Source: DASRDE01 sp035938175 (GTDB lineage Bacteria; Vulcanimicrobiota; Vulcanimicrobiia; Vulcanimicrobiales; Vulcanimicrobiaceae). Taken from it: a stretch of DNA of 64,000 nt. The translations under genes were made by a program, and so were the position numbers. Positions 1 through 9,242 of the stretch are shown here, piece after piece. Within the stretch, counting starts at the first letter, position 1. Every line of letters begins with the position of its first letter. Under the pieces are notes generated by a model. The model made no database searches and was not told the DNA's origin. It saw nothing but the letters and a program-made list of their open reading frames with translations. The stretch covers positions 1-64,000 of the forward strand of contig DASZHD010000029.1 in the NCBI GenBank assembly GCA_035938175.1, given 5' to 3'.

Positions 1-171
1 CGTGGCGCGCTATCGTCGGTGCGGTTAACCGGACCCTACTACGGAACCAATGCGCCGCTGTGCTGCCCCACTAAGCCCAACGCAATAGCACTGCTCGCAT
101 TCCGAAACGGCGATTGGAGCATGTCGCCGAAGTATTTTATCATCAGCGCGTCGCTGGCCGCGCATCGCTGA
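1..171 (+). CDS. C-terminal end of a putative LppP/LprE-like secreted protein (5' truncated)
   Basis: An open frame runs in from the left window edge and stops at TGA, 25 bases before the stop of the convergent GGDEF-EAL gene. The 56 visible residues include GPYYGTNAPLCCP and a tail rich in hydrophobic and aromatic residues. The double-cysteine pattern after a GxN stretch resembles the C-terminus of LppP/LprE-type lipoproteins of unknown function. This is from memory of the family, with most of the protein missing. The N-terminus, any signal peptide and the length cannot be judged from this window. Confidence 0.5.
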   Translation, partial: RGALSSVRLTGPYYGTNAPLCCPTKPNAIALLAFRNGDWSMSPKYFIISASLAAHR

Positions 172-196
172 CGCGGCGGCTGCGGTGACGCCGCGA

Positions 197-2065
197 CTAT
201 CCCAGAAAATGCCGCTCCATTGGGCTGCTCGCCGCGGAGCTGCGCGAAGCCGCCAAGCGATCGAGCCATTTCGGTAATTCATCCGCACCGAACGGCTCGC
301 TGAAGAAGAACCCCTGGCCGACATTACACCCTTGCGCTCGCAAGAACGTAAGTTGCGCGTCATTCTCGACGCCCTCCGCGACAACGGTGAGGCCGAGCGA
401 CTGGCCGACGCGAATCACCGCCGCCGCAAGCGCCTGATCGCCCGTATCGTGCGGCAAGTCGCTCACGAAACTGCGGTCCAACTTCAACTCGCTCACGGGA
501 AATCGCTTGAGGTACGTCAGGCTCGAATATCCGGTTCCGAAATCGTCGACTGAGATCCGCACGCCCACCTTGCGCAGCGCTTCGAACGCAACCAGCGTAT
601 TCTCGTTGCGATCCATCATCAAACGTTCGGTGATTTCCAAAATAAGGCGCTCGCCCTTGATCCCGTGCCGGGTCAATGCGGCCGTTACTCTGCGCGGAAT
701 GTTGCCCTGCTCGAAGTCGGTTGCCGAAACATTGACGGCAACGGCCGGCACCGCAACACCCAAATTGTCCCAAGTCGAAAGCTGACGGCACGTCTCTTCC
801 AACACCCACGTATCGATATCGTTTATCAGGCCGCACTCTTCGGCGAGCGGAATGAAGTGTTCCGGAGGAACGCGTCCCCACTGCGGATGATTCCAGCGCA
901 CCAGCGCCTCGACGCCGTACAATGTATGCGTTGCCAGGTCGACTTGCGGCTGAAAGTCCAGTGCGAATTCCTTATTTAGGATCGCCCGGCGAATCGCGCC
1001 TTCCATCTCCAGCCGTTGCACGACCGCCTGATCCATCTCGCTTTTGAAGAAACGGAAGCGGTTGCGGCCCTGTTCCTTGGCATGATACATCGCTACTTCG
1101 GCGTTTTTGAGCAACGCGTCAAAATCGGAAGCATCGTCCGGATACATACTGATGCCGATGCTTGCGTTCGACGGAAGTGCCATCCCGTCGATTTCCAACC
1201 GCTCGTAGAGGGCCGACAAGAGCTCCTCCGCCGTTTCTGCTGCGCGCGTGGCGTCCACTTGATTCAGCAGAATCGCAAACTCGTCACCGCCCAGCCGGCA
1301 CACGGTATCGCTCGCGGGTACAGCCACCTGCAATCGCCGGGCAACTTCTTTCAGAAAACGATCGCCGACGGCGTATCCGAGAGAATCGTTGATCGTTTTG
1401 AAGCGATCGATATCCAACAGCATCACCGCGACGCGCTCGCCTTTGCTATTGGCCAGCGCCAGCGCGATGTCGGCGCGATCGCCCAGCAGCGTGCGGTTCG
1501 GCAGTCCCGTCAGCTGGTCGTAGAAGGCCAAGTGATGAATTTTCGATTTTGCTCGATCGTTTTGGATCGCGATCGTGCACAGATGCACGCAAGCCTCGAC
1601 CATACGCCGGTGAAATCCGACAGCGCCGCGCGGCGTGCGATAGTAAATTGCGAACGTTGCAACCACACTGCCGTCCGCGTCTTTGATCGGCGTGGACCAG
1701 CAGGCCGAAACTTGCGAAAGAGCAGCGAGGTCTTGATACCCTTCCCAAAGCGGATCGTTGAAGATGTCGGTTACTTCAACGTGCTCTCCGCGCCAAGCGG
1801 CCGTGCCGCACGAGCCGGCCTTCGGGCCGATCTCTGCGCCTTCCAGCGCCGCAAGATATTCGGGCGATAAACTGGGTGCTGCAATGGTGTGCAATCGCCC
1901 GTTCGCAACCAGGAGCACCGAGCAGAGCATTTCGGGAGCCAGCAACTCGGCGCGCCGGCACAGCAAGTCCATAACCTCGGCTAAGGGCTTGCCGAGTGCT
2001 ACGGCCTCGAGGATGTCGCGCTGCAGGACGTGGATGCTGTCGCGCTCGTCACGCTCACCCGTCAC
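197..2065 (-). CDS. GAF-GGDEF-EAL cyclic-di-GMP turnover protein
   Basis: A cytosolic 622-residue protein with a sensory GAF domain (about residues 15-170), a GGDEF domain (about 172-335) and an EAL domain (about 350-605). The GGDEF motif is intact (RLGGDEFAIL near 257-266), so diguanylate cyclase activity is possible. The EAL motif (GVEALVRWNHP near 384), DDFGTGYSS and EGVEN are also intact, so phosphodiesterase activity is possible too. The residue pattern before GGDEF lacks the Arg of the RxxD inhibitory I-site. There is no membrane segment. The start is GTG: an in-frame TAG lies four codons upstream, and a GGAGG is about 17 nt away, farther than usual. Which activity dominates cannot be told from sequence. 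Confidence 0.93.
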   Translation of the reverse strand: MTGERDERDSIHVLQRDILEAVALGKPLAEVMDLLCRRAELLAPEMLCSVLLVANGRLHTIAAPSLSPEYLAALEGAEIGPKAGSCGTAAWRGEHVEVTDIFNDPLWEGYQDLAALSQVSACWSTPIKDADGSVVATFAIYYRTPRGAVGFHRRMVEACVHLCTIAIQNDRAKSKIHHLAFYDQLTGLPNRTLLGDRADIALALANSKGERVAVMLLDIDRFKTINDSLGYAVGDRFLKEVARRLQVAVPASDTVCRLGGDEFAILLNQVDATRAAETAEELLSALYERLEIDGMALPSNASIGISMYPDDASDFDALLKNAEVAMYHAKEQGRNRFRFFKSEMDQAVVQRLEMEGAIRRAILNKEFALDFQPQVDLATHTLYGVEALVRWNHPQWGRVPPEHFIPLAEECGLINDIDTWVLEETCRQLSTWDNLGVAVPAVAVNVSATDFEQGNIPRRVTAALTRHGIKGERLILEITERLMMDRNENTLVAFEALRKVGVRISVDDFGTGYSSLTYLKRFPVSELKLDRSFVSDLPHDTGDQALAAAVIRVGQSLGLTVVAEGVENDAQLTFLRAQGCNVGQGFFFSEPFGADELPKWLDRLAASRSSAASSPMERHFLG

Positions 2066-2129
2066 CCAACCGAACTTCTATCCCTCCGGTCGGTCCCCCG
2101 CGGCCAAAAGCGCATCTTTACATTGCATT

Positions 2130-2214
2130 GTCATGCTGAGGTATCGAAGCACCCTGAGGAATCGAAGGGCATTGTCACGCCGAGATATGGCCGCACCCTC
2201 AGGAATCGAAGGGC
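2130..2214. repeat. Dispersed 41-bp repeat: one full and one degenerate copy
   Basis: The first copy (2130-2170) is GTCA followed by unit 1 TGC-TGAGGTATCGAA-GCA and unit 2 CCC-TGAGGAATCGAA-GGG, then C. Three bases later a decayed copy (2174-2214) keeps a good unit 2 but has a corrupted unit 1. They lie between two genes read on the minus strand: the start of the GGDEF-EAL gene and the stop of a lipoprotein gene. Confidence 0.9.
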
Positions 2215-2221
2215 CCGGCCC

Positions 2222-3424
2222 TCAGTACATCTGCATCAACTCCGGCGATATGCTGATGTCCGCCTGACCGCTAGCCCCCGTAATGGCCGGCGTCTGCTGC
2301 GTACTTGTGGGCGGCTCGGCTTCGAACTGCGCGTAGTCGAACGTAACCGCCTGAGCGGTGATCGAGTCGCCGGAAGAAAGCGTCGGGCCCGCGTTCGGCC
2401 CATTCTCGCACCCGAGCGTTTGCAGTGCGCAGTTGCCCAGCATGTCGGGCAAAACGAATGACAGCGTCCCCGAACCTTTCAGCGGACCGATTGCAAAATA
2501 CAAGCTCGAGTTTTGATCGCGCACGAAAAGCAGTGTTTCCACGATCCGCGAGTCCGCCGGAACGGTCACGGTGAATGTGCCGCCGCCCTTACCGTCTTCA
2601 TTGAAAACGGGCGTCGAGAGAGCCGGCAACGGGTTCAAATTAGACAGGGTTGCCGACGCCTGGAACGTTGATGAAGAAGCGTTGCCCGCCGCCACTAACA
2701 CCTGCAGCTGATATTTTCCGCTGACCGGAACGGCTGCGAACGGCGTGAAGCCCGCCGGATATCCCGCAAACCCGCCCGGAAACGATCCGTCTTTGAAGTA
2801 CGGAACCGAGGGCGGTCCGAGCAAGAAAAAGTTGGCGTCGCCGCTGGGGTTGCTTGTCGAATAATTCCAATAGGGCGAATAAAACGGAAGCGGATACGTC
2901 GGCCATTTCGGCCCCATGTTATCCGGCACGCCGGGCATGTACGCCGTGCCGCTGCTGTCCGAATTAAACGGTCCAAAACCCGACGAAAACACCCCGCCCG
3001 ACATGTTGAACGTGTCACCGATCGCCGGCGCAAAACTTTGTTGCAATGCGGAGATGTGATTGGTGCCCGCATCACTTCCCGGGCCCATTCCGCTGTTCAC
3101 GCCCTCTCCCGGAGCGCTTTGATTGCCCGACCACGGCGTCATCTGCGGATTGGGTGAGGGGACGACGAAATTCGACGGTCCCGTAATCGTCGGCGTGTTT
3201 ACCAGCGAGGCAGAAAGGCCGTTTACTTGCCGGAACGTGGCGACCGTGTTGAGTCCGACGGAGTTCGTCGCCGCAAAATACGCCGTGCCTACCGCGAACT
3301 GCAGCTTGCTGACGTTCGTAACGGGAACTTGCGTCGTCGCCGGTACTTGTGAAAGGCCGTTTGTCGAACATCCCCCCGCCGCGAGTGAAATAGCGACGAG
3401 GTAGAGGCGCCGGAGTTGCTTCAT
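2222..3424 (-). CDS. Hypothetical lipoprotein linked to a TonB-dependent receptor
   Basis: A 400-residue protein with a lipoprotein signal: a short basic N-terminus, a hydrophobic run, then LAAGGC with the lipidated Cys at 19. The rest is rich in Gly, Pro, Ser, Thr and aromatic residues, without a recognised domain, and reads like an extracytoplasmic beta-rich protein. It starts 6 bp after the stop of the TonB-dependent receptor gene, so the two are surely co-transcribed. By analogy with other receptor/lipoprotein pairs it may be a surface partner that helps bind the ligand, but that role is inference from position only. Confidence 0.8.
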   Translation of the reverse strand: MKQLRRLYLVAISLAAGGCSTNGLSQVPATTQVPVTNVSKLQFAVGTAYFAATNSVGLNTVATFRQVNGLSASLVNTPTITGPSNFVVPSPNPQMTPWSGNQSAPGEGVNSGMGPGSDAGTNHISALQQSFAPAIGDTFNMSGGVFSSGFGPFNSDSSGTAYMPGVPDNMGPKWPTYPLPFYSPYWNYSTSNPSGDANFFLLGPPSVPYFKDGSFPGGFAGYPAGFTPFAAVPVSGKYQLQVLVAAGNASSSTFQASATLSNLNPLPALSTPVFNEDGKGGGTFTVTVPADSRIVETLLFVRDQNSSLYFAIGPLKGSGTLSFVLPDMLGNCALQTLGCENGPNAGPTLSSGDSITAQAVTFDYAQFEAEPPTSTQQTPAITGASGQADISISPELMQMY

Positions 3425-3430
3425 AACGTT

Positions 3431-6400
3431 TTACACCTTGATCGAATAATAGAGATAATACGTTCTGCCTTCTCCGCCGGGAACGTCGAAATACGCCTGA
3501 TTTCCATGAAAGGCAACCGGGATGTTGTAATTGACGCCCGGCACGCTGCTCGGATTGTAGAACGCCGGATTCTGTCCGGTTAGCGGCCCCGAAATGCCGG
3601 TAGCGACGGGTTGATAACCGATGCCGCCGGCGCAGCAGCCGTTCCCGAGCCATTGCGGTCCTTCGTACACTTCGTTGAACAAGTTGAAGACTTGCAAACC
3701 GAGCTTGTTGCCGCGCGCGTCTTCTTTTTCAAGTGTCACGGTCCACTGCGAATCCGGCGGCGAGATCAGCCCGCCCGCGTACGCGCCTTCCGGGGTTCCT
3801 CGAGTTGCCGCAATGTTTGGTTTGAAATACGATCCGGGATTGACCGGATCGACGAAGCTCGGCGTTCCTTGCGGATAACCGTTGCCCGCGACGACGCCGT
3901 TCGATGCGTTCGTATTCCGCAGCGTGTACGGCTTGCCGTCGATGAAAAGAAAACTGTAGTTGCCCACCCCGGTCGGGAACCCGTTGTTCCAGTTGCCGTT
4001 TATCGCCAGACGCCAGCCGCTTCGCGTGTGCTCGGAGATCGTCAGCGACGTCTCCAGCGGAGGAAGAAATCCGGCGTGGTACATCGTGCCCAGCGCCGCG
4101 GAAGCTTCGGAAAAATCGTTGCCGTCCACGATTCCGTTCGGCGGCGGAACGTTCGTGCGAACGTTTTGATACGACGCGGAGAAGATGGCGGAAATGCCGT
4201 AGTCTTTCAGCCGCGTGACGTACAGTTCGATGCCGTCGGAGATGTCGATGCCGTCGCCGGTAAAGAACGCCGGTTGAAACAGAAAACTTCCATTTGGTTG
4301 ACGCACCGGTTGCCCCGCGGCGTTCGTTTGGATCTGCGAGACCTCCGTTTCAAGGTTGTAGCCGCGGCGCGCCCACGGCGTCAGACGCACGCCGACGCCT
4401 TTGAGCAGCCCATGCGTAAATTGATGCTCGTACGAGACGTCGTAGTTGTTGTAGGTCGTCGGCGGAACCGGATTGTACACGGCGCCCATTCGGCCGACGT
4501 ACGTGCCGATAAGCACCGAATCCCAATACAGCTGCTCGCCGTAATTCAAACACGGTACGGAGTAGCCCGGCATGCCGCACGTGTCGGACGGCGGCCCGAT
4601 GCCGGCAGGCGGATTGCTCGACGTGCACGGGACCATGTTCGGTTCGCCGTACGCGCCGGAGACTTGATTGATATACGTGGATCCGTACTGATGGCACCAC
4701 ACGCCCGGATTGGCGAACGACGGAATCGACGAGAACCGGCTGTACGCGCTCGGATCGAGCGTCTCGCCTTCGGTATTCGTCCGGGACGATTGGGTCGAAC
4801 GTCCGTATGAAGCGCGCAGAACGTCGTTCGATCCCAACAGCCACGATGCCGAAAGGCGCGGCTGCAACACTTCCGGATTCATCTCGTAATGCGTGAAATC
4901 GAAACGCGCCTGAGGACAATTGCCCGGACCGATCGGCTTGCCGTTGAGGTTGCCCTGTGCATCCGGCATCTGCCAATACGAGGGCGGAAACAAGAACGTG
5001 CACGTTGCGGGATCGACTCCCGGAGACGGATAGCCGTAATTGAAATCATCCAGCCGCAAACCCGCATCGACGTTGAGCCGGTCGTTGGGACGCCACGTGT
5101 CCGCCAGATAGGCCGAGAATGTTTTCGGCCGAACGTAATTGTTTTCGACGTATCCCGGTAGCGGGATCAGCGAAGCTCCCGGGAAATATTTGTAGAGGTA
5201 CCCGCAATAATTCGTCGCGGGGGTCGTGCCTGGCCCCAAGTTGTTGTTCGGACTATTCGGATAAATGTTCGAATTGCAATACGACGGCGGAACGAAGTCG
5301 TAAACTTCCTCGGGATTGTCGTAGAACGTCCCGTAAAACGCCCCCGTCGGCCAGTTCCAAGAGACCGTCGGAATAACGTATTTGTAGTCTGCTCCCGCTT
5401 CGATGTTGTTCTTGGCGCTCAAGTATTTCTCGAAGAGGAGCGTCAAACCGCTCTGATATCCGCCGAAGTTGATGACCGGGTCGATGTAGTCGTCCGAACT
5501 AAAAGACTCCGACCTCCAGCCGGCAACGGAGAAGTACGTCGACGAGTTGATATGACGCGCGTACTGCACCTTGAATGTCGACGTGGGTGTGATGTATTGC
5601 GCGGGCGATCGATTTCCGGCTTCCGCGTACGTTTCGTTGGGAAACGTTTGCCCGGCGGCAAGCGGATAGAATTCTTGCATCAGCTTCAGAATAGGATCGG
5701 CCTGGAAAATACTTTGCCCGGGCGCCGGCGAGATGTTCGGCCATCCGAGCGAGCTTTCCCAGCCTTGTAAATTCGAGATGTTGCCGGACGGAAAATTCTG
5801 CGCGTACGTTTCGCCGAACGCCCACTGCTGATTGTCCCAAAGCGTATCGTAGAACAGTTGCAGCTCGTTGCGATTCCCGGTTCCCCAATGAAAAACGAAG
5901 TTGTCGGTAAACTCGCGTTTGACTTCGGTCGAAAATCCGCCGATCTGATTGATCTGACCGGCTGGATACGCGCCGTTTCCCCAGAGGAAGTCGTCGTTTT
6001 CGCCCGTGAACGATGCAAAATTCGAAAAGCGGCCGTTCTGCGTAGCGGTGCCCCAGTCCAAACTGATCGCGTGATGAAAATCCGGGCCGCCGATACCGGC
6101 TTCCGCGTCAAACGTTCCCGGATACGTGCCGCGCTTGGCCGTCAGATTGACCGTCCCGGTTCCGGCGTCGCCGAACTGCGCATCGGAAACGCCCGGCGTC
6201 AGCTGCAGCGACGAAATTGCCGCCATCGGCAAAAAGTTGCCGTTTACGCCGAAATTGTTGTTGGGCTCGGTATACGGAATGCCTTCGGTTTCAAAGCCGA
6301 CCGCGTTGATGCGTCCGCCGCGAATGCTCACGCTGCTGCACGCGCCGCTATTGCCGCAATTGTTGCGCGCGCCGTTCAGCGAATTCGTGTAGGTTGCGCC

Positions 6401-6889
6401 TGGAAGCGACGTGATCGCGGCGGCTTCGTTGATGTTCAGGTTCGTGCCTTGAATGTCTTGCAGTACGCGCGCGTTGACGGTATACGTGTCGCTGGTTTGA
6501 TCCGGCTGGAACGCTCCGCCCGACGCGCGTGAGGTGATGGCGGCGATAGTTTTGAGCGTCTTGTGCATTGCGGGGCTTACTTCTACGGCTGCATCGGCGA
6601 AGACCGTGACTCCGGTAACCGAAATCGGTTCGTAGCCGTCTTTCTGCAGCGTCACCGTATACGTGTCCGGAATCATGCCCGTCATGGCGAAAAATCCGTG
6701 TGAGTCCGTAATCGCCTTATAGGTGCCGCTGGGCGCGGCTGCGGTTACGCGCACGTCGGCCACCGGAACTCGAGACACCGCGTCGCGGATCGTCCCGTCC
6801 ACGCTCCCCACCGTTCCGGCCCGCGCGCTAAGCGGAAGCGCCGCGATCGCCGCGAGTACAATACCGAATACAAGGCGGTTGCGAATCAT
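3431..6889 (-). CDS. TonB-dependent receptor with N-terminal carboxypeptidase-regulatory-like domain
   Basis: An outer-membrane receptor of about 1152 residues. A signal peptide ends near LPLSARA. A beta-sandwich of the CarboxypepD_reg type follows (about 30-100, GYEPISVTGVTV). Then comes a plug domain (about 125-250, with SVSIRGGRINAVGFETEG), and the rest is beta-barrel rich in aromatic strands, ending in the aromatic-rich TYYLYYSIKV. The architecture matches Oar-like receptors, which are larger than classical siderophore receptors. The ATG at 6889 is preceded by GGGGG seven bases upstream, so it is preferred over an in-frame Met 7 codons earlier. The ligand cannot be predicted. It is followed by a lipoprotein gene in the same operon and is divergent from a LuxR-type regulator. 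Confidence 0.92.
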   Translation of the reverse strand: MIRNRLVFGIVLAAIAALPLSARAGTVGSVDGTIRDAVSRVPVADVRVTAAAPSGTYKAITDSHGFFAMTGMIPDTYTVTLQKDGYEPISVTGVTVFADAAVEVSPAMHKTLKTIAAITSRASGGAFQPDQTSDTYTVNARVLQDIQGTNLNINEAAAITSLPGATYTNSLNGARNNCGNSGACSSVSIRGGRINAVGFETEGIPYTEPNNNFGVNGNFLPMAAISSLQLTPGVSDAQFGDAGTGTVNLTAKRGTYPGTFDAEAGIGGPDFHHAISLDWGTATQNGRFSNFASFTGENDDFLWGNGAYPAGQINQIGGFSTEVKREFTDNFVFHWGTGNRNELQLFYDTLWDNQQWAFGETYAQNFPSGNISNLQGWESSLGWPNISPAPGQSIFQADPILKLMQEFYPLAAGQTFPNETYAEAGNRSPAQYITPTSTFKVQYARHINSSTYFSVAGWRSESFSSDDYIDPVINFGGYQSGLTLLFEKYLSAKNNIEAGADYKYVIPTVSWNWPTGAFYGTFYDNPEEVYDFVPPSYCNSNIYPNSPNNNLGPGTTPATNYCGYLYKYFPGASLIPLPGYVENNYVRPKTFSAYLADTWRPNDRLNVDAGLRLDDFNYGYPSPGVDPATCTFLFPPSYWQMPDAQGNLNGKPIGPGNCPQARFDFTHYEMNPEVLQPRLSASWLLGSNDVLRASYGRSTQSSRTNTEGETLDPSAYSRFSSIPSFANPGVWCHQYGSTYINQVSGAYGEPNMVPCTSSNPPAGIGPPSDTCGMPGYSVPCLNYGEQLYWDSVLIGTYVGRMGAVYNPVPPTTYNNYDVSYEHQFTHGLLKGVGVRLTPWARRGYNLETEVSQIQTNAAGQPVRQPNGSFLFQPAFFTGDGIDISDGIELYVTRLKDYGISAIFSASYQNVRTNVPPPNGIVDGNDFSEASAALGTMYHAGFLPPLETSLTISEHTRSGWRLAINGNWNNGFPTGVGNYSFLFIDGKPYTLRNTNASNGVVAGNGYPQGTPSFVDPVNPGSYFKPNIAATRGTPEGAYAGGLISPPDSQWTVTLEKEDARGNKLGLQVFNLFNEVYEGPQWLGNGCCAGGIGYQPVATGISGPLTGQNPAFYNPSSVPGVNYNIPVAFHGNQAYFDVPGGEGRTYYLYYSIKV

Positions 6890-6988
6890 GCATCCCCCTA
6901 CGAGCAGCAAGGTGCCTAGAGTTTACAAACACCGTGCGGGTTCGTGAATAGGGGTTAGTCACTACATCAAGCGAACTGCTCTTTTCTC

Positions 6989-8689
6989 ATGACCCGCGCC
7001 GAACATCTCACCGCCGCCGCGCGTTTGGAAGCGCTGCCGTTTACTCCGGAATCCGTGCCGCAGATCGCCGAGCATTTGTCCGCCGCCGGCATCGTGGACC
7101 GTGCCATCAATTATTTTGAAGCCGCCGGCGACATCGCGGTCAGCGGCGGCGACTACGCGCAAGCGGCAGCGGCGTACCGCCGCAGTATTGCGCTCGAACA
7201 GGCACGTACGCGGCCGCGTACCGAGCTCGTTCGCAAGCTGGCACGTGCGTTGCTGCTGGGCGGATGTCCGGACGAGTCGGCATTGGTGTTGGCGCACCTC
7301 GTCGAGTCCAGCAAAGCCTCAGGTGGCCCCGCGTCCGACGACTTTGCTACGCTGGGTATGGCGTATTGGACCGATGCGCAAACGGCCACCTGGCTCGGAC
7401 CCGTCGTGGGTGCGGCGGAAGGTGCCGTCGACGACGCGGAGCGTTTTGAAAACCTGACGACGATCGCCGGAATCAGTTACGAGCTCGGAAACATCGGGCG
7501 CGCCAAAAGATTTCTCAAGCGCGCGGGCGAGATCTCGGCGAACGTCCCCGCTGGGGTGCGCGCGCGATATCTCGATATACTCGGCCGCACGAAGATCTCT
7601 TCCGGAATGGTCGACGAGGCCTTGCGCGACTTTCGCGAAGCGCGCGAGCTCGCGGAGCTGCATGCTAACGACGATCTCTATTTCGCGATCATCGGAAATA
7701 ATGCCGACGTTATGCAACTGATCGGCCGCATCGATGAAGCGTTGTCGTTATGGAAACAGCTCTTTCTTCACGCCAAATCGTCATGCATGGGATGGCACGT
7801 TCCCGATACGGCGCTCAACGCCGCGAGCTGTTTGCGCGAACGCGGCGACCTGGCGGAAGCGGTGCGCTTCCTGACGATCGGCCTTTCACACGAATCGTCG
7901 TGCGCGACGCTTCGCATCCGCGCGGCAGCTGCCGGCATTCCGATCGGGCTTCTGCTCGAGCGCGAAGATTTCATCGAGCGTTGCGCAGACGAATCGGTTA
8001 TCGAATTGACGCTTCGCACGAAGGAATGCGCACGCATCGGTCCCACGATTGCCGCGTTCGTCGAGCTCTTCTTGGCACGGCGCCGCGATGACGAGGCGAT
8101 CGCCCTGCTGGACGCCGGGGTGCAGGCCCTGCGTCGGGCAGACCACGCGTACGCGCTGCTCGCCCTTGCCTGCGAACACGGCACTGCTGAAACGTCTGCG
8201 CGGGCGCTGGCGATGCTCAACGAAGCGGCGCACATCCGCCGCGATCCGCTCAGCCGCGCATTTGCGCTTTACGCGCAAGGCCTGGCCGCCCACCGCAAGC
8301 GCGATACCGGTGCGACACGACGGCTTGCCGCCGCTGCGGCGTCCGAGTTCCTTTCCCTCACCTTGCCGGTTCGGCATGCTCGCGCGTTGGAACTCGCAGG
8401 CAAGATGCGCGAGGCGTTGCACGTGTACGAAATGATCGGCGACGTTCGCGACGCTCGCCGGCTGAGTTCGCTTTTTGCCCGCCGCAAATCGCGCGGTTCT
8501 GCCGACGCGGCGCTCACGAGCAGGCAAACCGAGATCGCGCGGCTAGTCGCGCAAGGACTCACCAACAAGGAAATCGCCGACGCACTCGAGATCAGCGAAA
8601 AGACCGTGGAAAACCACTTACAGACGATCTACGCCCGTCTCGGTTTGAGCTCGCGCGCCCGCCTGATCGCCAACTTCATATCGCAGTAG
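6989..8689 (+). CDS. TPR-repeat LuxR-family transcriptional regulator
   Basis: A cytoplasmic 566-residue regulator. Residues 1 to about 490 form a helical, Ala- and Glu-rich solenoid of TPR type (pairs such as AAAAYRRSIALEQ). The last 60 residues are a canonical LuxR/FixJ HTH (LTSRQTEIARLVAQGL, NKEIADAL, SEKTVENHL). In large LuxR regulators of the MalT/AfsR kind an AAA ATPase precedes the solenoid. Here no Walker motif exists, so the protein looks like the sensing and DNA-binding part alone. It is divergent from the TonB receptor gene with about 100 bp between starts and may control it (inference). The 3' end overlaps the next, convergent gene by 14 bp. Confidence 0.88.
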   Translation: MTRAEHLTAAARLEALPFTPESVPQIAEHLSAAGIVDRAINYFEAAGDIAVSGGDYAQAAAAYRRSIALEQARTRPRTELVRKLARALLLGGCPDESALVLAHLVESSKASGGPASDDFATLGMAYWTDAQTATWLGPVVGAAEGAVDDAERFENLTTIAGISYELGNIGRAKRFLKRAGEISANVPAGVRARYLDILGRTKISSGMVDEALRDFREARELAELHANDDLYFAIIGNNADVMQLIGRIDEALSLWKQLFLHAKSSCMGWHVPDTALNAASCLRERGDLAEAVRFLTIGLSHESSCATLRIRAAAAGIPIGLLLEREDFIERCADESVIELTLRTKECARIGPTIAAFVELFLARRRDDEAIALLDAGVQALRRADHAYALLALACEHGTAETSARALAMLNEAAHIRRDPLSRAFALYAQGLAAHRKRDTGATRRLAAAAASEFLSLTLPVRHARALELAGKMREALHVYEMIGDVRDARRLSSLFARRKSRGSADAALTSRQTEIARLVAQGLTNKEIADALEISEKTVENHLQTIYARLGLSSRARLIANFISQ

Positions 8690-9197
8690 GCGACGGAACC
8701 GCCGACGGCAGCGAAGAGGGCGACGAAGACGGCGCCGGCGACGAAGAAGGCGACGCCGTCGCGCGAGCCGCCCAAGCCGGCTCCGGCCGAACCGGTATGC
8801 CGCGCTGCAATTCCGCAACGCTCGCCTTCGAATACCGCGTATTTTTGAAATGGGTTCGCACGAATTGCAGCGTGCGAATCGCGCTATCGCGGGCGCCGTA
8901 CCCCGGCAGTTCCTCGTACAGTTTTGCGAGATTATAGCCGGTCGAGGCCAGCCAAGAATCCTTCGGATATTCGGCCGCCCATTGGTAATACGCGTCGTCC
9001 GCAAAAGAAAGAAGATGCAGTACCTCGTCGGGCGTGCGGCGGTGATATTCGTAATCGGTTTTCAACTGCGCGATTTCGTATCGGATTCGCAGGGCGCTCA
9101 TTTTCAGTTTGCCGAAGTATTTGTCGGCCGGCGCCGCGTTGTTCAAAACACCGATACTCCAGAGCACCGGTAAGAAGAGAGTGAGTAGCGTCCGCAT
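8676..9197 (-). CDS. Exported helical protein with Pro/Ser-rich tail, unknown function
   Basis: A 173-residue protein starting with a hydrophobic signal-like segment (MRTLLTLFLPVLWSIGVL). A helical region of about 100 residues with Tyr/Ala periodicity reminiscent of TPR or Sel1-like helices follows (YQWAAEYPKDSWLASTGYN). The last 35 residues are a low-complexity tail of Ser, Pro and Ala. The tail-coding part overlaps the 3' end of the LuxR gene tail to tail. No family is recognised. Signal peptide and tail suggest a periplasmic or surface location. Confidence 0.65.
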   Translation of the reverse strand: MRTLLTLFLPVLWSIGVLNNAAPADKYFGKLKMSALRIRYEIAQLKTDYEYHRRTPDEVLHLLSFADDAYYQWAAEYPKDSWLASTGYNLAKLYEELPGYGARDSAIRTLQFVRTHFKNTRYSKASVAELQRGIPVRPEPAWAARATASPSSSPAPSSSPSSLPSAVPSPTAI

Positions 9198-9242
9198 GCG
9201 GCTTCTATTCCCGCGTATCCCCTAAAGAACACGTCACGACTT

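Noticed and set aside
3611..4810. Long plus-strand ORF of 399 codons
   Set aside because: Antisense shadow of the TonB receptor; Arg/Val-rich, no family features.
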